From the NCBI GenBank assembly GCA_017522065.1, contig JAFXAD010000006.1:1-64000 (forward strand): a stretch of 64,000 nucleotides of DNA. Reading direction: 5' to 3'. Position 1 is the first letter of the stretch. Every line of letters starts with the position of its first letter. Below the pieces are notes generated by a model. That model was given only the letters and a program-made list of their open reading frames with translations, made no database searches and was not told the DNA's origin. The stretch comes from Bacteroidales bacterium (GTDB lineage Bacteria; Bacteroidota; Bacteroidia; Bacteroidales; P3). The position numbers were made by a program, and so were the translations under genes. This document shows positions 61,375 through 64,000 of the stretch, in pieces.

Positions 61375-62115
61375 TCACCTGCGATGTCGTGAATTGCGTA
61401 TTTTTGATTCGAGGGCATTGTTGAGCAACCATGAGAGGTCGGCGGCAATGATGCCGATGGCTGCGCCGGCGAGGACATCGCCTGTCCAATGGCAATCGTT
61501 GAACACTCTCATAAAACCCGTAAGCGAAGCGACGAGATAGCCCGCCACAGGGATAAGCGTCGATGTCTCGGAATACTCAAGTCTTAGCAACTCGGCACCG
61601 GCGAAAGCGAACGCAGTGTGCCCCGAAGGGAAACTGGTCGAGGAACTGCGGTTGGGGCGCCACTCTGTGACAGCAAATTTGATGGGATGGACAAGGACCG
61701 CCGAAGCCAACATTGTCGAGGCCGAGCGGACAACGAGCTGAGGCATGGGGTGCACCGACTTGACACCGAACAGATTCAATGCAATCACCGAACCGATAGG
61801 CAGAAACTGCGTGTAGTTGTCGAAAGAGAAATAGCGATGGTCGAAGGTATTGCGCCGGTACAGCTGCACCCGTTCGCGGACAAGGATGTTCTGTCGGCGC
61901 GAAGGCTCGAAAAAAAAGGGTGAGGCACCCACGAGAAGCGACGTGCCGACCGTTGCCGCCGGAACGGGACGGAGGATTGCGGGCTGCGGCGAAGACTGCG
62001 ACTGGTCGATTCGGAAGAGAGGCACTCTAACTACAGATGTGTCAACCGCTTGCGCCTCCATCAATATTGGAAGTGCGAATAAAAGCACAAACAGTATATG
62101 GCATCTGGGTCGCAT
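61375..62115 (-). CDS. PAP2-family phosphatase
   Basis: 246 aa, signal-like first segment (ILFVLLFALPILMEAQA). The three acid phosphatase motifs are complete: KFAVTEWRPN, PSGHTAFAF and RVFNDCHWTGDVLAG. A lipid phosphatase, possibly acting on undecaprenyl diphosphate, phosphatidate or a glycan-lipid in the periplasm. It starts 3 bp after the stop of comB, so the two are co-transcribed. Confidence 0.9.
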   Translation of the reverse strand: MRPRCHILFVLLFALPILMEAQAVDTSVVRVPLFRIDQSQSSPQPAILRPVPAATVGTSLLVGASPFFFEPSRRQNILVRERVQLYRRNTFDHRYFSFDNYTQFLPIGSVIALNLFGVKSVHPMPQLVVRSASTMLASAVLVHPIKFAVTEWRPNRSSSTSFPSGHTAFAFAGAELLRLEYSETSTLIPVAGYLVASLTGFMRVFNDCHWTGDVLAGAAIGIIAADLSWLLNNALESKIRNSRHRR

Positions 62116-62118
62116 CGG

Positions 62119-62862
62119 TCAGTCGTTTTTGCCGAGGGTATGAGAGAGTTGTAGAGATGCCGACGCCCGGTTGTAGACAGGCACCAGTGGGCATGCGTCG
62201 ATCTGCAACGACCATCGGATGTCGGCTTGGCATCCCAATTTCATGAGCCTGTGTACATGCGTAGCCTTCAAGCAGTATTCGTACAGGTTGTCGGAAGCGA
62301 CTTTCCAAAGGTCGAGAGCCATCATTGCAGCATCGTTGACAAGGGTGACGGACTTGAGTGCCGTCATGAGTCGTGAAATAAGGGCTCCCGCAAAGAGTGT
62401 GTCCTCGATGGAAGGGTCGCCTTTCCATCCGGAACAGAGGATGACAAGGTTTTCGCTATTTGCCTCGACGATGGCATTGGCAAGGGCCGACAGATTGACG
62501 AACGAACCGACATACAACGCATCGGAGTCTGAAGCACGAAGTATTGAGACCGTGCCGTTGGTTGTAGAGTAAGCCAACTTGGCGCCGTTGAGCTGCATCA
62601 TGAGATATTCGGTAGGCGAATTGCCGCATGTGGCACCAGAGAGCTTCATCCCGTTGCGCTCGGCGGCAATCATATAGCCCTGCGAGCGGAAGTCAGGGAG
62701 CGGCTCCAACGAGTCGAGCGGAACGATCTGCGACGCACCGGCCGCGAAAGCAGCACAGATGGCCGATGTGGCGCGCAATACGTCAACAGCCACCGTGGAG
62801 TGGGATTGGTTCAGTTGGCGGCCTTCGTACAGTTGCGGCGAGAGTATGGCTTCGATATTCAC
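62119..62862 (-). CDS. comB: 2-phosphosulfolactate phosphatase
   Basis: 247 aa, GTG start at 62862 (no ATG near). Known pattern: VAVDVLRATSAICAAFAAGA, GNSPTEYL, STTNGTVSI, VILCSGWKGDPSIEDTLFAG and DIRWSLQIDACPLVPVYN. The family removes the phosphate from 2-phosphosulfolactate; it was first defined in coenzyme M synthesis but is spread in bacteria without that pathway. No comA or comC is near, so the physiological substrate in this organism is unsure. Confidence 0.9.
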   Translation of the reverse strand: MNIEAILSPQLYEGRQLNQSHSTVAVDVLRATSAICAAFAAGASQIVPLDSLEPLPDFRSQGYMIAAERNGMKLSGATCGNSPTEYLMMQLNGAKLAYSTTNGTVSILRASDSDALYVGSFVNLSALANAIVEANSENLVILCSGWKGDPSIEDTLFAGALISRLMTALKSVTLVNDAAMMALDLWKVASDNLYEYCLKATHVHRLMKLGCQADIRWSLQIDACPLVPVYNRASASLQLSHTLGKND

Positions 62863-62910
62863 GTGTTATATTGAAAATTGAGATGTGAGCGATTATGTCA
62901 AAACAAAAAA

Positions 62911-63278
62911 AGCGGCAACCTGTAAGCCGGGTTCTGTAACTGCGCAGGCAGTCCTCTGCCATTAATCTAGGGCTGCCGTCACCGGCAACCTCAATCAACC
63001 TACCCCCCGACAACGGGCGAGTCAACCCTTGACTGTCGGTATATTTGGTTTTTCAGCCCATAAGGTTTACCATCATCCGCATCACTGCGGAAGTCGTGAG
63101 CTCTTACCTCGCGTTTTCACCCTTACCTCCCGAAGGAGGCGGTATGTTTTCTGTGGCACTTGCTGTGGCGTAGCGCTTGGGCGATACGTCCCTTCCCGTT
63201 AGGAAGTATGGTGACTCTGAGCTGCCCGGACTTTCCTCCCGCAACGCTAACGCTGCCGGCGACAGAGCGGTTACCGCT
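62911..63278 (-). ncRNA. rnpB: RNase P RNA (bacterial class A)
   Basis: Read on the minus strand the RNA has the conserved GAGGAAAGTCCGGGC near the 5' end and CAGAACCCGGCTTACAGG near the 3' end. The two ends pair (AGCGGTAACC with GGTTGCCGCT), closing P1. A T-run follows the 3' end (A-run at 62904-62910 on the plus strand). It is the catalytic part of RNase P that cuts the leader from tRNA precursors. Confidence 0.93.
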
Positions 63279-63291
63279 TTATTTGGAGGTG

Positions 63292-63299
63292 CAAAAGTA
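63292..63299 (-). promoter_or_regulatory. -7 element TACTTTTG of rnpB
   Basis: Matches TAnnTTTG on the minus strand, about 14 bases before the closing stem of the RNA, a good distance. No clear TTTG at -33. Confidence 0.6.
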
Positions 63300-63426
63300 A
63301 CCATTTTTTCTGACTTTGTGGCGATAAAAAAAAACGGCAAATGGAAATAGCAGAGTTTCAGCATGGAAAGGAATCAAATATTTTTTTATTTTAGAATGCA
63401 AAAGAATAAAATATCGTTTTTTTTTG

Positions 63427-63434
63427 TATTTTTG
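63427..63434 (+). promoter_or_regulatory. -7 element TATTTTTG
   Basis: Matches TAnnTTTG about 88 bases before the ATG of the DUF4810 gene; no good -33 box. Confidence 0.45.
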
Positions 63435-63521
63435 CAAATTGTTTTGAAAGCAGACACTGTTGCCATATCCAACAGCAACGCGGCTGCAGTATATTATTGC
63501 ACAACAAATTGCATCAGCAAG

Positions 63522-64000
63522 ATGAATAAAAAAAAGACAACCGCAGGGTTGATAATTATCGGTGTTGGCTTAATCATGGCTTCGTGCGGCAGCAGTGAGG
63601 CCATGGTTGATTCCGCAACAATGCTTACTTACGGCAAAGAGCCGACGGAACAGAATCTTGAGAATCTGGCCAAAAATTATGGCTCGGTAATCAACAAAAA
63701 CCGCAAATCCGGCATAAAGCGCCCCGGCATCTACAGCGACTATGCTGTGGCTCTGGCAAGACAAGGGAAACACGCCGAAGCCAACAACTGGTTCAATACC
63801 GAAATGGCGACCTTCCCGTCGTCGAGAGGGTACGTGATGCAGCTGAAAAAGAAGATGATTCCCGAATACATCGACGACAACAGCATAAGCAGCAACAGCG
63901 CTTCCGAGACTGACGAGAGCGGCCTTTCGCCCAAAAAACGTGCCGCCGCCGAAGAGAGGGCTTCGGGTGTGATGGAGACCGAAAAGAGGGAGATGGACGC
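63522..64000 (+). CDS. DUF4810-domain lipoprotein, partial (C-terminus outside window)
   Basis: 159 codons seen. A lipobox (GLIMASC, Cys22) is followed by sequence like DUF4810: LTYGKEPTEQNLENLAKNYG, PGIYSDYAVALARQGKHAEA and NNWFNTEMATFPSS. In other bacteria such proteins are coded with CsgG- and DUF799-like lipoproteins that form an outer-membrane secretion or surface complex, so those genes are to be expected just past 64000. The seen end (SPKKRAAAEERASG) is charged and helical. Confidence 0.75.
   Translation, partial: MNKKKTTAGLIIIGVGLIMASCGSSEAMVDSATMLTYGKEPTEQNLENLAKNYGSVINKNRKSGIKRPGIYSDYAVALARQGKHAEANNWFNTEMATFPSSRGYVMQLKKKMIPEYIDDNSISSNSASETDESGLSPKKRAAAEERASGVMETEKREMD

Noticed and set aside
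63104..63364. 86-codon minus-strand open frame
   Set aside because: It lies over the RNase P RNA, whose conserved core and paired ends are clear.

Overview
The window reads as chromosomal DNA of an uncultured-type Bacteroidota, most likely order Bacteroidales. The grounds are: proteins ending in type IX secretion (T9SS) sorting domains of both kinds, many short-signal lipoproteins, a short (286 aa) RpoD of the Bacteroidota type, an Rnf operon in the order B-C-D-G-E, a giant SpvB/RHS lipoprotein, and promoters of the form TTTG-N18/19-TAnnTTTG. I cannot name a genus. No rRNA, tRNA, insertion sequence or CRISPR array was seen; the one RNA gene is RNase P RNA (rnpB).

Left part (1-14,000), accessory. 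After a truncated lipoprotein gene at the edge comes a three-gene minus-strand operon: a T9SS type A protein, a 3095-residue SpvB/VCBS/RHS lipoprotein, and a small MORN-like protein overlapping it by ATGA. The last 227 residues of the RHS protein, following the DPDGN boundary, carry an L,D-transpeptidase-like H-x17-S-x-G-C motif. These residues and the MORN-like gene are visibly AT-richer than the RHS body, the usual look of an exchangeable toxin tip with its immunity gene. Next to it is a sigma factor with two small membrane proteins and a lipoprotein.

14,000-24,700 is mixed: an orphan metal-chelate binding lipoprotein, an S41 peptidase flanked on both sides by the same composite simple-sequence repeat, a beta-barrel protein, PruA with a lysine/alanine-rich tail, and an AT-rich islet holding a two-gene ZorA/ZorB-like (MotA/MotB-type) membrane motor, a decayed gene and an Rpn-family nuclease. 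QueG follows.

24,700-49,300 is mostly housekeeping: outer-membrane and lipoprotein genes, THUMP-type rRNA methyltransferase, BrkB-like protein, NadC divergent from CinA, DUF486 protein, CDP-alcohol phosphatidyltransferase, a GH2 beta-mannosidase-like lipoprotein, a 1013-residue Sel1 protein, RsmG, a small methyltransferase, PurL, an acyltransferase, two glycosyltransferases, FolD, Ffh and RpoD.

49,300-64,000: SPOR protein and universal stress protein, diverging from rnfBCDGE. rnfA is not in its usual last place; two 64-bp palindromic direct repeats stand there instead. Next come a T9SS type B surface protein, a sigma/anti-sigma pair whose anti-sigma ends in a sorting-domain-like fold, TrmO, a PAP2 phosphatase, ComB, rnpB and a partial DUF4810 lipoprotein.

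A window-wide feature is simple-sequence DNA (7-8 bp units) at gene borders. It supplies the stop codons, and sometimes the last residues, of at least four genes, and reaches the start codons of two.
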